NCBI GenBank assembly: GCA_964360145.1
Contig: CAYHWW010000001.1
Coordinates: 14,737 to 78,736 of the forward strand
Length of the DNA: 64,000 nt
From: CAYHWW01 sp964360145
Lineage (GTDB): Bacteria; Bdellovibrionota; UBA1018; CAYHWW01
Reading direction: 5' to 3'
In this document: piece after piece, positions 18,657 to 25,972 of the stretch
How positions within the stretch are numbered: the stretch's first letter is position 1
How the letters are laid out: every line of letters starts with the position of its first letter
The notes under the pieces: model-generated
What the model saw: only the letters and a program-made list of their open reading frames with translations
The model's database searches: none
What the model was told of the DNA's origin: nothing
Program-made: the position numbers and the translations under genes

Positions 18657-19584
18657 CAAAAACCCGGGCCCATCGCCCATTCAAAATATCGCGATAACGC
18701 GCCTGTTCGTCAGCCGTGAGAAAACTGCGGTCAATGAGCCGATCCCACGAAGCGCGGGCGTCACGGAACCGCCGCAGTACATCGCCGCGCACATTTTCAT
18801 TGAGTCCCAGGCGCTCAGCGGCGAAGGAGGTGAGCAGGTCTTTTTTCGTGAGATTTTTCTTTTTGCCATTGAGGGGCAACGCGAACTCTTCCTTCGGATT
18901 TGCCAACACCATGGTGCTGTTCAGCAGATCATAGGCGGGTGTCAGCTCCCTTTTGCCGTCTCTCGTCATCAAGGAAAAATTTTTCAGGTGCATGTCCTCA
19001 TTGCCGGTTAAAAAAGAGAAGAGCGTGCGCTCAAAAAGCCTCTGGTGCTCCAAGAGCGGAAATGAACAGAACTCTTTGATGATTTCCGCCACTCGCTCCA
19101 TGCTGGATTGGTACTTGGTATCGCGATTTTCGCCGCTCAGCTGGGCGAAATCCTCCACATGGATGCGGGCCCCGCGTCCCGTGCGGTCAAAACGTTTGAT
19201 GAAATAGACGAAGCCACCATCCGCGGCGCGAATCAGCCCGTGCAGCGGAACCTCGATGCCCACCGCGGCGGCAAGCCTCATGGTGAGGTCTTCATTTTCT
19301 GGCACGTGCTTCCAGCGCTCGATTTGGGGTTTCAGAATGAACCGCCCCTTCCTCTCCACGATTTTCAAAACCTCGCCCTTCACATCAAGCACGGCGGAGA
19401 TCTTGGGTTGCACGCCTTGAATAGAAAGCTTTGACGCCGCGGCTTCGCTGGCGCGTAGCAATTCCGCGGCGGTCAGAGAGAGGGGCTGTAGATTTTTCAG
19501 CCGTGGCGAGAGGAGCTTCAGTCCCTTGAGGGAATATTCGCTGGGCCCCTCGTGCGGCTCATAAGTGATGGGGCAAATCCTCAT
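18649..19584 (-). CDS. hipT: HipT-type toxin kinase of a HipBST system
   Basis: A 311-residue Ser/Thr kinase of the HipA fold lacking the HipA N-terminal subdomain, which is encoded by the separate upstream gene. It starts MRICPITYEP, as HipT/HipA core proteins do. Visible sites: Gly-rich loop with serine SIQGVQPKIS (about residues 53-62), ATP-binding Lys in FILKPQ, catalytic loop GNEDMHLKNFSL, and metal-binding Asp in TPAYDLLNST. Members of this family phosphorylate translation-related targets (HipA: GltX; HipT of E. coli O127: TrpS) and are inactivated by autophosphorylation of the loop serine. The start overlaps the hipS stop (ATGA). Target here is unknown. Confidence 0.9.
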   Translation of the reverse strand: MRICPITYEPHEGPSEYSLKGLKLLSPRLKNLQPLSLTAAELLRASEAAASKLSIQGVQPKISAVLDVKGEVLKIVERKGRFILKPQIERWKHVPENEDLTMRLAAAVGIEVPLHGLIRAADGGFVYFIKRFDRTGRGARIHVEDFAQLSGENRDTKYQSSMERVAEIIKEFCSFPLLEHQRLFERTLFSFLTGNEDMHLKNFSLMTRDGKRELTPAYDLLNSTMVLANPKEEFALPLNGKKKNLTKKDLLTSFAAERLGLNENVRGDVLRRFRDARASWDRLIDRSFLTADEQARYRDILNGRWARVFGH

Positions 19585-19889
19585 TTTTCGCTCTTCACCG
19601 TCACATCGCCCACAAGGTCAGCGCCCACGGCCACGAGCTGAGCGAAGTAATCACGCTTGTCTATTTTTTCCGTACGCAGAAGGGCCTCAAGCTGAAAACC
19701 CTCGGGGAGCAAACCGTCAAAAAACGGAGGGAAAGTTTTGAAATGATACTGACGCTGACTCGTCGGCATGGTGAAAGACACCGGCGGCCCTTGGTAGCCG
19801 CCGTCATAGGCGAAAACAAACGCACCCTCAGCCGACTCACTCAGCACACCGGCGGGCCTATCTTGAACGAACACGAGGGCGCGACGCAT
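19581..19889 (-). CDS. hipS: HipS-like small protein (HipA N-subdomain 1)
   Basis: A 102-residue protein matching the HipA N-terminal subdomain: ALVFVQDRPAGVLSES, FAYDGGYQG, VSFTMPTS and FFDGLLPEGFQLEALL are the landmarks normally found in residues 1-110 of HipA. In known HipBST systems HipS is the antitoxin that neutralises the HipT kinase. The gene begins 32 bases inside hipB and its stop overlaps the hipT start by 4 bases. Splitting of the HipA chain into two genes is what distinguishes this from a hipBA pair. Confidence 0.88.
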   Translation of the reverse strand: MRRALVFVQDRPAGVLSESAEGAFVFAYDGGYQGPPVSFTMPTSQRQYHFKTFPPFFDGLLPEGFQLEALLRTEKIDKRDYFAQLVAVGADLVGDVTVKSEK

Positions 19890-20136
19890 CGGGGCTCCTG
19901 AGATAAGTCTCCATCAGTGGGCTTTCGAACAGCAGGGTGATGTGCAGTGCCTTCAGCACCTTCACTAGGGTCTGAAGGCGCACCGTGCTTTTCCCTTTTT
20001 CGATGTCGAAAACTACGGTTTTGCCCACACCTGCCAATCGCCCCAGCTCGGCCTGGGTGAGGCCGGACATTTTACGGTGAAAGTGTACGACCTGGGGGAT
20101 TTGCTCTAGGGTAGCGAAAGAGGTCATTGGTACCAT
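19858..20136 (-). CDS. hipB: HipB-type XRE-family antitoxin/repressor
   Basis: A 92-residue DNA-binding protein with an XRE/Cro helix-turn-helix: LTQAELGRLAGVGKTVVFDIEKGK (too long to be anything but the canonical helix 2-turn-helix 3 region, residues about 26-49), followed by TLVKVLKALHITLLFE. It is the first gene of the hipB-hipS-hipT operon and probably represses it through the palindromes just upstream. The listed ATG gives MVPMTSF; a second ATG three codons inside (base 20127) is equally possible, as neither has a clear ribosome binding site. Confidence 0.9.
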   Translation of the reverse strand: MVPMTSFATLEQIPQVVHFHRKMSGLTQAELGRLAGVGKTVVFDIEKGKSTVRLQTLVKVLKALHITLLFESPLMETYLRSPDASRPRVRSR

Positions 20137-20139
20137 TAT

Positions 20140-20219
20140 GGCAGTAATAAACTACGATTTACAACACCACGACCTGAACTGCCCGGCCTGACGGGTACTA
20201 ATTACTGCCCAGACAGTAA
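20140..20219 (-). promoter_or_regulatory. Putative HipB operator region
   Basis: TTACTG (20202-20207) and CAGTAA (20214-20219) form a perfect interrupted palindrome with six central bases. A related half-site, GGCAGTAAT (20140-20148), is the reverse complement of ATTACTGCC (20201-20209), so two binding sites face each other about 60 bases apart just upstream of hipB. Such paired inverted sites are typical for autoregulated hip operons. Operator function is inferred from position and symmetry. Confidence 0.5.
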
Positions 20220-20270
20220 AAATGTCAGCGAGTACCGCGCCCTATGCCCATGAGCACCCGCCTCTCCCCG

Positions 20271-20398
20271 CAACTTCCGCCAAACGGAAGTTGGAGGCTC
20301 TGAGAAATTCTCAGGGCCCGGAACTTCCGTTTAGCGGAAGTTCGAAGCACAGGCGGAAACAGGCGGAAGTTCGCCCGCCGTGCGCACTACGACTTCCG
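20271..20398. repeat. Cluster of ACTTCCG/CGGAAGT hairpins next to glmU
   Basis: Two 9-bp stems with five-base loops share almost the same sequence: CAACTTCCG/CGGAAGTTG (20271-20293) and GAACTTCCG/CGGAAGTTC (20321-20343). Between them lies the palindrome CTGAGAAATTCTCAG (20300-20314). A further CGGAAGT near 20364 can pair with ACTTCCG inside the glmU 3' end (20392-20398). The array sits at the glmU side of the hip island and resembles REP-type intergenic hairpins. It might also terminate glmU transcription, but no T-run is present. Confidence 0.65.
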
Positions 20399-21793
20399 AT
20401 ACCGCTTGGCATACCCGGGCTTCGTCACCTGCCGGGTGCGGGCGATGACCAGCGAATCCGGTTCCGGCACGGACTCCGTCACCGTGCTGCCGCTGCCCAC
20501 GTAGGTGCCCGCGGCGATCTCGATGGGCGCCACGACCTGGCTGTCGCTGCCGATGAACACGTCATCGCCAATGATCGACTTGTGCTTCGACTTGCCGTCG
20601 TAGTTGCAGGTCACGAAGCCGCAACCGATGTTCACCCGCTTGCCGATTTGGGCGTCGCCCACATAAGAGAGATGGCTCACCGAGGTTTTGGCGCCAATGG
20701 TGGAGGCCTTGATCTCGACGAAGTTACCGATCTTGGCGTCTTCCGCGACGATGGTGCCGGGGCGGAAGTGGGCCATGGGCCCCACGGCGGTGCGCATGCC
20801 GATCTCAGCTTTTTCCGCCACCACCCCCGCTTTGATGACGGCGCCATAGGCCACGCTCACATCCCTCAACACGCAATGGGCGCCGATGGCGACACCCTCG
20901 CCGATGCGGCTCGTCCCCTCGATGATGGTACCCGGGCCTATGACCACGCCAGGGGCGAGCTGCACGTCGCTTCCTATATATGTGGTGGCCGGGTCGATGA
21001 GGCGCACGCCCTCTTTCATCCAGTGGTTGTTGATGCGTTGGCGCAGCAGACGCTCGGCCTCGGCAAGCTCCGCCATGTTGTTGGCTCCGAGCAGGCTCGC
21101 GCCGTCCGCCATGACATGGGCCAAGGTCTTCATCTTGGATTTGAGGGCCAACTGGAAAAGATCCGGTAGGTAGAACTCACCGGCCTTGTTGGCGCTCTTT
21201 AATTTGGGAATGAGGCGGGTCAGCGCATCGCGCCTGAATAAATAGATGCCGCCGTTCACTTCTTTGATGGCCCTCTGCTTTGGCGTGGCGTCCTTCTCTT
21301 CAACCACCGCAAGGAAGGTTCCGCCCTTGCGCACCACACGGCCATAACCCGTGGGCGCGGCGACCACGGCGCTGGCCAGGGTGGCGTGGCTTTTCGCTTT
21401 GGCGTGGGCGGCGAAGAATTCGCGGAGATCCGACTCACCCATGAGGGGCAGGTCGCCGTTGAGCACGGCCACCGTCGCGCCACCGCCACCGGCCTCCAGC
21501 GCGAGCTTCACCGCATGGCCCGTGCCCCGTTGCTGTTCTTGCACGGTGAAGCGCACCGGTGCCTTGATGCGACCGTCATCGACCAATGCCTTCACCGCGG
21601 CGATGACGGCGTCTTTGCCATGGCCCACGACGATGTTGAAGCTCGCGCCCCCGACGTCGCCGATCGCTTTGTCCGCGGCCTTCAGCAGGCGCGGCAGCAT
21701 GGCCTCGCCGCACACCGTGTGCAGCACTTTGGGCAGACTGGACTTCATGCGGGTACCCTGCCCCGCCGCGAGGATGATGATATCGGTCGCCAT
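20387..21793 (-). CDS. glmU: Bifunctional UDP-GlcNAc pyrophosphorylase / GlcN-1-P acetyltransferase
   Basis: A 468-residue enzyme catalysing the last two steps to UDP-GlcNAc. The N-terminal nucleotidyltransferase begins IIILAAGQGTRMKSSLPKVLH, the pyrophosphorylase signature (L-x2-G-x-G-T-x-M-x(4)-P-K). Residues about 255-455 form a left-handed beta-helix of hexapeptide repeats (for example GVAIGAHCVL, KIGNFVEIKAS), with the conserved NYDGKSKHKSIIGDDVFIGSD segment split over the acetyltransferase active site. It is upstream of glmS in the same direction, but the hip island lies between. It is divergent from dksA across about 200 bases. Confidence 0.96.
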   Translation of the reverse strand: MATDIIILAAGQGTRMKSSLPKVLHTVCGEAMLPRLLKAADKAIGDVGGASFNIVVGHGKDAVIAAVKALVDDGRIKAPVRFTVQEQQRGTGHAVKLALEAGGGGATVAVLNGDLPLMGESDLREFFAAHAKAKSHATLASAVVAAPTGYGRVVRKGGTFLAVVEEKDATPKQRAIKEVNGGIYLFRRDALTRLIPKLKSANKAGEFYLPDLFQLALKSKMKTLAHVMADGASLLGANNMAELAEAERLLRQRINNHWMKEGVRLIDPATTYIGSDVQLAPGVVIGPGTIIEGTSRIGEGVAIGAHCVLRDVSVAYGAVIKAGVVAEKAEIGMRTAVGPMAHFRPGTIVAEDAKIGNFVEIKASTIGAKTSVSHLSYVGDAQIGKRVNIGCGFVTCNYDGKSKHKSIIGDDVFIGSDSQVVAPIEIAAGTYVGSGSTVTESVPEPDSLVIARTRQVTKPGYAKRYRKS

Positions 21794-21993
21794 ACGTAGG
21801 TAAATCCTTCCTATTTGGAATGCTCACAACGACTTTATACGGCGCGGCGTGAAATGCCCAATATATTTTGTCATGGGGCCTTGCACCGCGCATATACACT
21901 GCTTAGACTCTTTGTGTTGCTGATCAGCCAGGACAATGAGGTCCAGGCCCCGGCAAAAAACGCACCGTGCAACAAAACCTAAGGATTGGGGGC

Positions 21994-22359
21994 ATGCACA
22001 TGGACGCCAAACAAAAGGCGAAGTTCAAAAAGATTCTTCTCGAGGAGCGCCAGCGCGTCCTCAACTCCGTGGGCCGTCCCCTGGATGACATCAAGGTCAG
22101 CACCGATGACCTAGCCGATGAGACGGACCAAGCCGTCAGCGAGATCGGCCAGAACATCACCCTGACCCTCCGGGACCGGGAACGAGAGCTTCTCGTGTCC
22201 CTCAATGGCGCGCTCCAACGCATCGACGACGGGAGCTTCGGCACCTGTGAGTCCTGCGAGGAGCCCATCGAGGCCCGCCGCCTGGAGGCCCGACCGGTGA
22301 GCACCTTCTGCTTCTCCTGCCAGGAAGAGCAAGAGCACAGGCGTAAGCTTTTTGCCTAG
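21994..22359 (+). CDS. dksA: DksA/TraR-family zinc-finger transcription factor
   Basis: A 121-residue regulator that binds the RNA polymerase secondary channel and, with ppGpp in known cases, tunes rRNA and amino-acid promoters. A long helical region (KQKAKFKKILLEERQRVLN) is followed by the coiled-coil tip area containing DDLADETDQAVSE, with the acidic residues needed by DksA. The C4 zinc finger is CESCEEPI and, 17 residues on, CFSC. The ATG at 21994 is chosen because AAGGA is 9 bases upstream; a second ATG two codons inside is possible. A strong terminator follows the gene. Confidence 0.92.
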   Translation: MHMDAKQKAKFKKILLEERQRVLNSVGRPLDDIKVSTDDLADETDQAVSEIGQNITLTLRDRERELLVSLNGALQRIDDGSFGTCESCEEPIEARRLEARPVSTFCFSCQEEQEHRRKLFA

Positions 22360-22390
22360 TTTCCCGCCGTAGACCGAGCGTACCCCCAAG

Positions 22391-22434
22391 GAAGGCCGCC
22401 ACACGTTACCCCCGTGGCGGCCTTCATCTTTTTT
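22391..22434 (+). terminator. Intrinsic terminator after dksA
   Basis: GAAGGCCGCCAC (22391-22402) and GTGGCGGCCTTC (22414-22425) form a perfect 12-bp GC-rich stem with an 11-base loop, followed by a run of six T (22429-22434). This is a textbook rho-independent terminator isolating dksA from lon. Confidence 0.93.
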
Positions 22435-22522
22435 ACCTCCTTAAGCTTTGCTCTCCCCCGACCGAACCGGTGTTTGTAGTCACACCACGTCAGGATGACG
22501 GCAAAGTGGAGGAAGAAAAGCA

Positions 22523-24976
22523 ATGGTGACCAACTACGACGGTGAGCAAATTGAGGTACCAGATACGCTGCCCATGCTTCCCGTTAGGGACATCGTAGTC
22601 TTCCCGTACATGATCATTCCTCTGTTTGTCGGCAGGGACTCTTCAATCAAAGCCGTGGAGCAAAGCCTCGCGCGCAATGATCGGTTGATCCTCCTCGCCT
22701 CGCAAAAAGACATCTCGGATGAGCACCCCAACCCAGACGGCATCTACCAAGTAGGTACCGTCGCCATGATCATGCGCATGCGACGCCTCCCCGACGGCCG
22801 CATCAAGATCCTGACCCAGGGCTTGTGCAAAGTGCACGTCGACGAGTACATTCAAACCAACCCCTTCTTCGAAGCCAAGATCACGCAGCTCACTGAGCCC
22901 TCCGGTTCCGTGAACAGCGAAGCGGAAGCCCTCATGCGCAACGTGCGCGAGATGCTGGAAAAAGTGATCACCCTCGGCAAGACCCTGTCCCCTGACATCC
23001 TGATGGTGTTGGAAGACATCACCGACGCCGGGCGCCTGGCCGACCTCGTGGCCGCCAACCTGGGCCTCAAAGTCAGCGATGCCCAGAGCATCCTTGAGAC
23101 CACGGATAGCTTCGAACGCCTGAAGAAGGTTCACGAGATCCTCATCAAAGAGATGGAAGTCCTCACGCTCCAAGCAAAAATCCGCTCCCAGGCCAAGGAC
23201 GAGATGTCCAAGTCCCAGAAGGAATACTTCCTTCGCGAGCAGATCCGCGCCATCAAGAGCGAGCTGGGCGACAGCGACTCCAAGTCCGAGGAGATCAACG
23301 AGCTGAAGGACAAGATCTCCTCCAGCAAGATGCCCCCCGAGGTGGAACAAGAAGCATTGAAGCAGCTCTCCCGCCTGGAGCGCATGCACCCCGATGCCTC
23401 CGAAGCGAGCATGCTGCGCACCTACCTGGACTGGCTCATCGAAACCCCCTGGACGAAAAGCACCAAGGACAACCTCGACATCGTGCGCGCCAAGCAAATT
23501 TTGGACGAGGACCACTACAACCTCACCAAGATCAAAGAGCGCATCCTCGAATATCTCGCCGTGAGAAAACTCAAGGACAAGATGAAAGGCCCCATCCTCT
23601 GCTTCGCCGGCCCCCCCGGCGTCGGCAAGACGAGCTTGGGCAAGTCCATCGCCCGTGCGTTGGGACGCGAATTCATTCGCATCTCGCTGGGCGGCGTGAA
23701 GGACGAAGCCGAGATCCGTGGCCACCGCCGCACCTACGTGGGCGCTCTCCCCGGCCGCATCATCCAAGGCTTGAAGCAAGCGGGCTCCAATAACCCCGTC
23801 TTCGTGCTGGACGAGATCGATAAACTGGGCAGCGACTTCAGGGGTGACCCCTCAGCCGCGCTGCTTGAGGTGCTCGACCCTGAACAGAACAACGCCTTCC
23901 GCGACCATTACCTCAACGTGAACTTCGACTTGAGCAACGTGATGTTCGTGACCACCGCGAACACCTTGGACACCATCCCCGCGCCGCTCCGCGACCGCAT
24001 GGAGATCATCCAACTCCCGGGCTACACCCAGGAAGAGAAGTTGCGCATCGCGAAGAAGTACCTCATCAAAAAGCAGATCGCCGAGAACGGCATCCAAGAC
24101 AAGCACATCGAGTGGACTGACGAAGGCACCCAGTGCCTCATCGAAGGTTACACCCGCGAAGCCGGCCTCCGCAGCCTGGAACGCCTCATCGGCACCATGT
24201 GCCGCAAGACCGCGAAACGTGTCGCCGAGGGTAACGAGGAAAAAGTCATAGTCACCAAAGAGTTGGTGATGAAGCTCCTCGGCCCGCCCACCTACATCAA
24301 AGATGACGAACAGGACAAAGACGAGGTGGGAATTTCCACCGGCCTCGCCTGGACCCAAGTGGGTGGCGAAGTCCTCTACGTCGAATGCACCACCATGAAA
24401 GGCAAAGGCGGCTTCACCCTCACCGGCCAGCTCGGTGACGTGATGAAAGAATCCGGCCAGGCGGCCTGGGGCTTCATTCGCTCCCGCGCTGATGAGTTCG
24501 GCATCGACGACGAAGTATTTGCCAAACAAGAGATCCATGTGCACATCCCTCAAGGTGGCATCCCCAAAGACGGCCCTTCCGCCGGCATCACCATGGCGAC
24601 CGCCATGGTCAGCAAGCTCACCGGAGTGCCCGTGCGGAAAAACGTAGCCATGACCGGCGAAATCACGCTGACAGGAAAAGTGCTGCCCATCGGCGGCCTG
24701 AAAGAGAAAGCGCTTGCCGCCATGCGCATGGGCATCAGCACCATCATCATCCCCTGGAACAACCAGAAGGATCTTGAGGACATCCCTGACGAGTTCCGCA
24801 CCAAGCTCACCTTCATCCCGGTGAAGACCTTCGATGAAGTGCTCGTCCACGCCCTGACCTCCTCTGACGTCGCCCACACGGGCCGCGGAAGCAGCGGGAA
24901 TGGCGGTGGCAAAAAAGCCAAGGTGACGAAGATGAAGCCACGTCGCCGCGGCAACGGCGAGAAGATCGCTGCTTAA
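22523..24976 (+). CDS. lon: ATP-dependent Lon protease
   Basis: An 817-residue cytoplasmic serine protease that degrades misfolded and short-lived regulatory proteins, in many bacteria including antitoxins. Domains in order: N-terminal substrate-binding domain (starts LPMLPVRDIVVFPYM), coiled-coil helical domain, AAA+ with Walker A GPPGVGKTSLGKS (near residue 363) and Walker B VFVLDEIDKLG, and the S16 peptidase domain with catalytic Ser in KDGPSAGITMA (near residue 690) and catalytic Lys in GKVLPIGGLKEK. The C-terminus is Lys/Arg-rich. AGGAGG-like GGAGGAAG lies upstream of the ATG. Two HipB-type antitoxin genes occur in the same window; a link is only speculative. Confidence 0.97.
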   Translation: MVTNYDGEQIEVPDTLPMLPVRDIVVFPYMIIPLFVGRDSSIKAVEQSLARNDRLILLASQKDISDEHPNPDGIYQVGTVAMIMRMRRLPDGRIKILTQGLCKVHVDEYIQTNPFFEAKITQLTEPSGSVNSEAEALMRNVREMLEKVITLGKTLSPDILMVLEDITDAGRLADLVAANLGLKVSDAQSILETTDSFERLKKVHEILIKEMEVLTLQAKIRSQAKDEMSKSQKEYFLREQIRAIKSELGDSDSKSEEINELKDKISSSKMPPEVEQEALKQLSRLERMHPDASEASMLRTYLDWLIETPWTKSTKDNLDIVRAKQILDEDHYNLTKIKERILEYLAVRKLKDKMKGPILCFAGPPGVGKTSLGKSIARALGREFIRISLGGVKDEAEIRGHRRTYVGALPGRIIQGLKQAGSNNPVFVLDEIDKLGSDFRGDPSAALLEVLDPEQNNAFRDHYLNVNFDLSNVMFVTTANTLDTIPAPLRDRMEIIQLPGYTQEEKLRIAKKYLIKKQIAENGIQDKHIEWTDEGTQCLIEGYTREAGLRSLERLIGTMCRKTAKRVAEGNEEKVIVTKELVMKLLGPPTYIKDDEQDKDEVGISTGLAWTQVGGEVLYVECTTMKGKGGFTLTGQLGDVMKESGQAAWGFIRSRADEFGIDDEVFAKQEIHVHIPQGGIPKDGPSAGITMATAMVSKLTGVPVRKNVAMTGEITLTGKVLPIGGLKEKALAAMRMGISTIIIPWNNQKDLEDIPDEFRTKLTFIPVKTFDEVLVHALTSSDVAHTGRGSSGNGGGKKAKVTKMKPRRRGNGEKIAA

Positions 24977-25016
24977 ACGCTGTTCATCGACCATCCGATT
25001 GAGTTAAAGTGCCACG

Positions 25017-25373
25017 GTGACTTCCATCATCGTGGCGCTTCTCATTTTATCTACCTCGATAACCGCATACGCAGACACCAGCGCCACCCACAGCTACGAA
25101 GTAAGCGCCACCACCGCTGGCACCGACCGCGAGAAGCCCCTGCACTTGGCCTCCATGCAGGCCTGCGCCGCCAAAGCCGCCCGCGACTGCGAGGAGCGCC
25201 ATGGGCGGGCCCGCACCGCGAGCCGCAAGGCCCAACGCCGCTGCCAGGTGGCCACCGACGGCGCCAAGACCTGTGAAATGACCTGCTCAGTGGAATGCCA
25301 CCCCGTGCCCCAGGCGCGGCAACCCCAGGATCTGGAGGCTCCGCCAGAGGGGCCCCAAAGCACCATCGACTAA
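25017..25373 (+). CDS. Small secreted cysteine-rich protein
   Basis: A 118-residue exported protein starting at GTG, with a signal peptide (MTSIIVALLILSTSITAYAD). The mature part has six cysteines, the last four close together (C-E-M-T-C-S-V-E-C after an earlier R-R-C), suggesting disulfides or metal binding, and a Pro-rich tail. I do not recognise the family. It lies 40 bases after lon on the same strand and ends just before the palindromic element at 25377. Confidence 0.6.
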   Translation: MTSIIVALLILSTSITAYADTSATHSYEVSATTAGTDREKPLHLASMQACAAKAARDCEERHGRARTASRKAQRRCQVATDGAKTCEMTCSVECHPVPQARQPQDLEAPPEGPQSTID

Positions 25374-25376
25374 ACG

Positions 25377-25503
25377 TAGATCGTCGATAAAGGGCCATCT
25401 GCTTCGTTGTCGGGTCCTCGCGGCTCCACGCGGCGCACAGGAGTGCGCCTTGGTCGCTCGCTGCGGCCCTCCGCCTCGCATCTGGCCCTTTCTCAACGAT
25501 CTA
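25377..25503. repeat. Long imperfect palindromic element (MITE/REP-like)
   Basis: A 127-base element bounded by 26-base imperfect inverted repeats: left arm TAGATCGTCGATAAAGGGCC (continuing ATCTGC), right arm its near reverse complement ending GGCCCTTTCTCAACGATCTA (21 of 26 positions match). Inside is a perfect hairpin, GGCGCAC (25432-25438) with GTGCGCC (25443-25449). It exactly fills the gap between two convergent genes. It resembles dispersed intergenic elements ending in GGCCCTTTxTCAACG seen in several proteobacterial genomes; it could be a non-autonomous mobile element or a bidirectional terminator. No second copy was noticed in the window. Confidence 0.65.
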
Positions 25504-25504
25504 A

Positions 25505-25972
25505 CTAAATCCAGCGTCGGACGCGACTTGCATAGGTGCGATACTCGTCGCCGAATTTCCGTGACAGGTAGGCCTCTTCATTTCTGATCACGTAGAAATC
25601 CAGGGCCAGCACCAGGGGCACCACCATGCCCAACGTGGCAGCACTATCCAGCACGCAGGCTAGCCCCCCCTGGATGAGCACAAACGACAGATAAATGGGG
25701 TTCCGCGTGAAGCGATAGAGATCGCCCGTCATGAGATGGGACGTGGGTTTCCAGGGCTTGATATCAATCTCAGCCTTTTTAAAGCGCGACGCGCAGCGGA
25801 GAATCGTCATCACGCCGCTCACGATCAAGGCCATGCCCAAAACATAGCGCTCCGGCCGACCCATGAAATGCACGGGGAAGAACTGGTGGATCCCCACGCC
25901 TGCCAGCATGCAACTCAATAAAATGAGCGGCGGCGGGATGCGTACCCGGGCGCTGTCCGCGTCAGTTTTCAT
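25505..25972 (-). CDS. Isoprenylcysteine methyltransferase-like membrane protein
   Basis: A 155-residue integral membrane methyltransferase of the ICMT/PEMT-like superfamily. Four hydrophobic segments are visible, and the C-terminal signature is complete: TGDLYRFTRNPIYLSF (around residues 80-95), then RNEEAYLSRKFGDEYRTYASRVRRWI at the end, with the EE and Y residues that bind SAM in this family. Substrates in bacteria are generally unknown (lipids or small thiols). The start overlaps the stop of the spermidine-synthase-like gene by 4 bases, so the two are translationally coupled. Confidence 0.85.
   Translation of the reverse strand: MKTDADSARVRIPPPLILLSCMLAGVGIHQFFPVHFMGRPERYVLGMALIVSGVMTILRCASRFKKAEIDIKPWKPTSHLMTGDLYRFTRNPIYLSFVLIQGGLACVLDSAATLGMVVPLVLALDFYVIRNEEAYLSRKFGDEYRTYASRVRRWI

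Noticed and set aside
20271..20398. CRISPR array
   Set aside because: The repeated units are short inverted hairpins without regular spacers, and no cas gene is in the window.
21868..21898. Possible dksA promoter (TTGTCA and TATACA)
   Set aside because: The spacing of 19 bases is too long and there is no other support, so it was not listed as a feature.
22643..24994. Two long minus-strand open frames opposite lon
   Set aside because: Antisense to an intact Lon protease; no signal, motif or ribosome binding site supports them.
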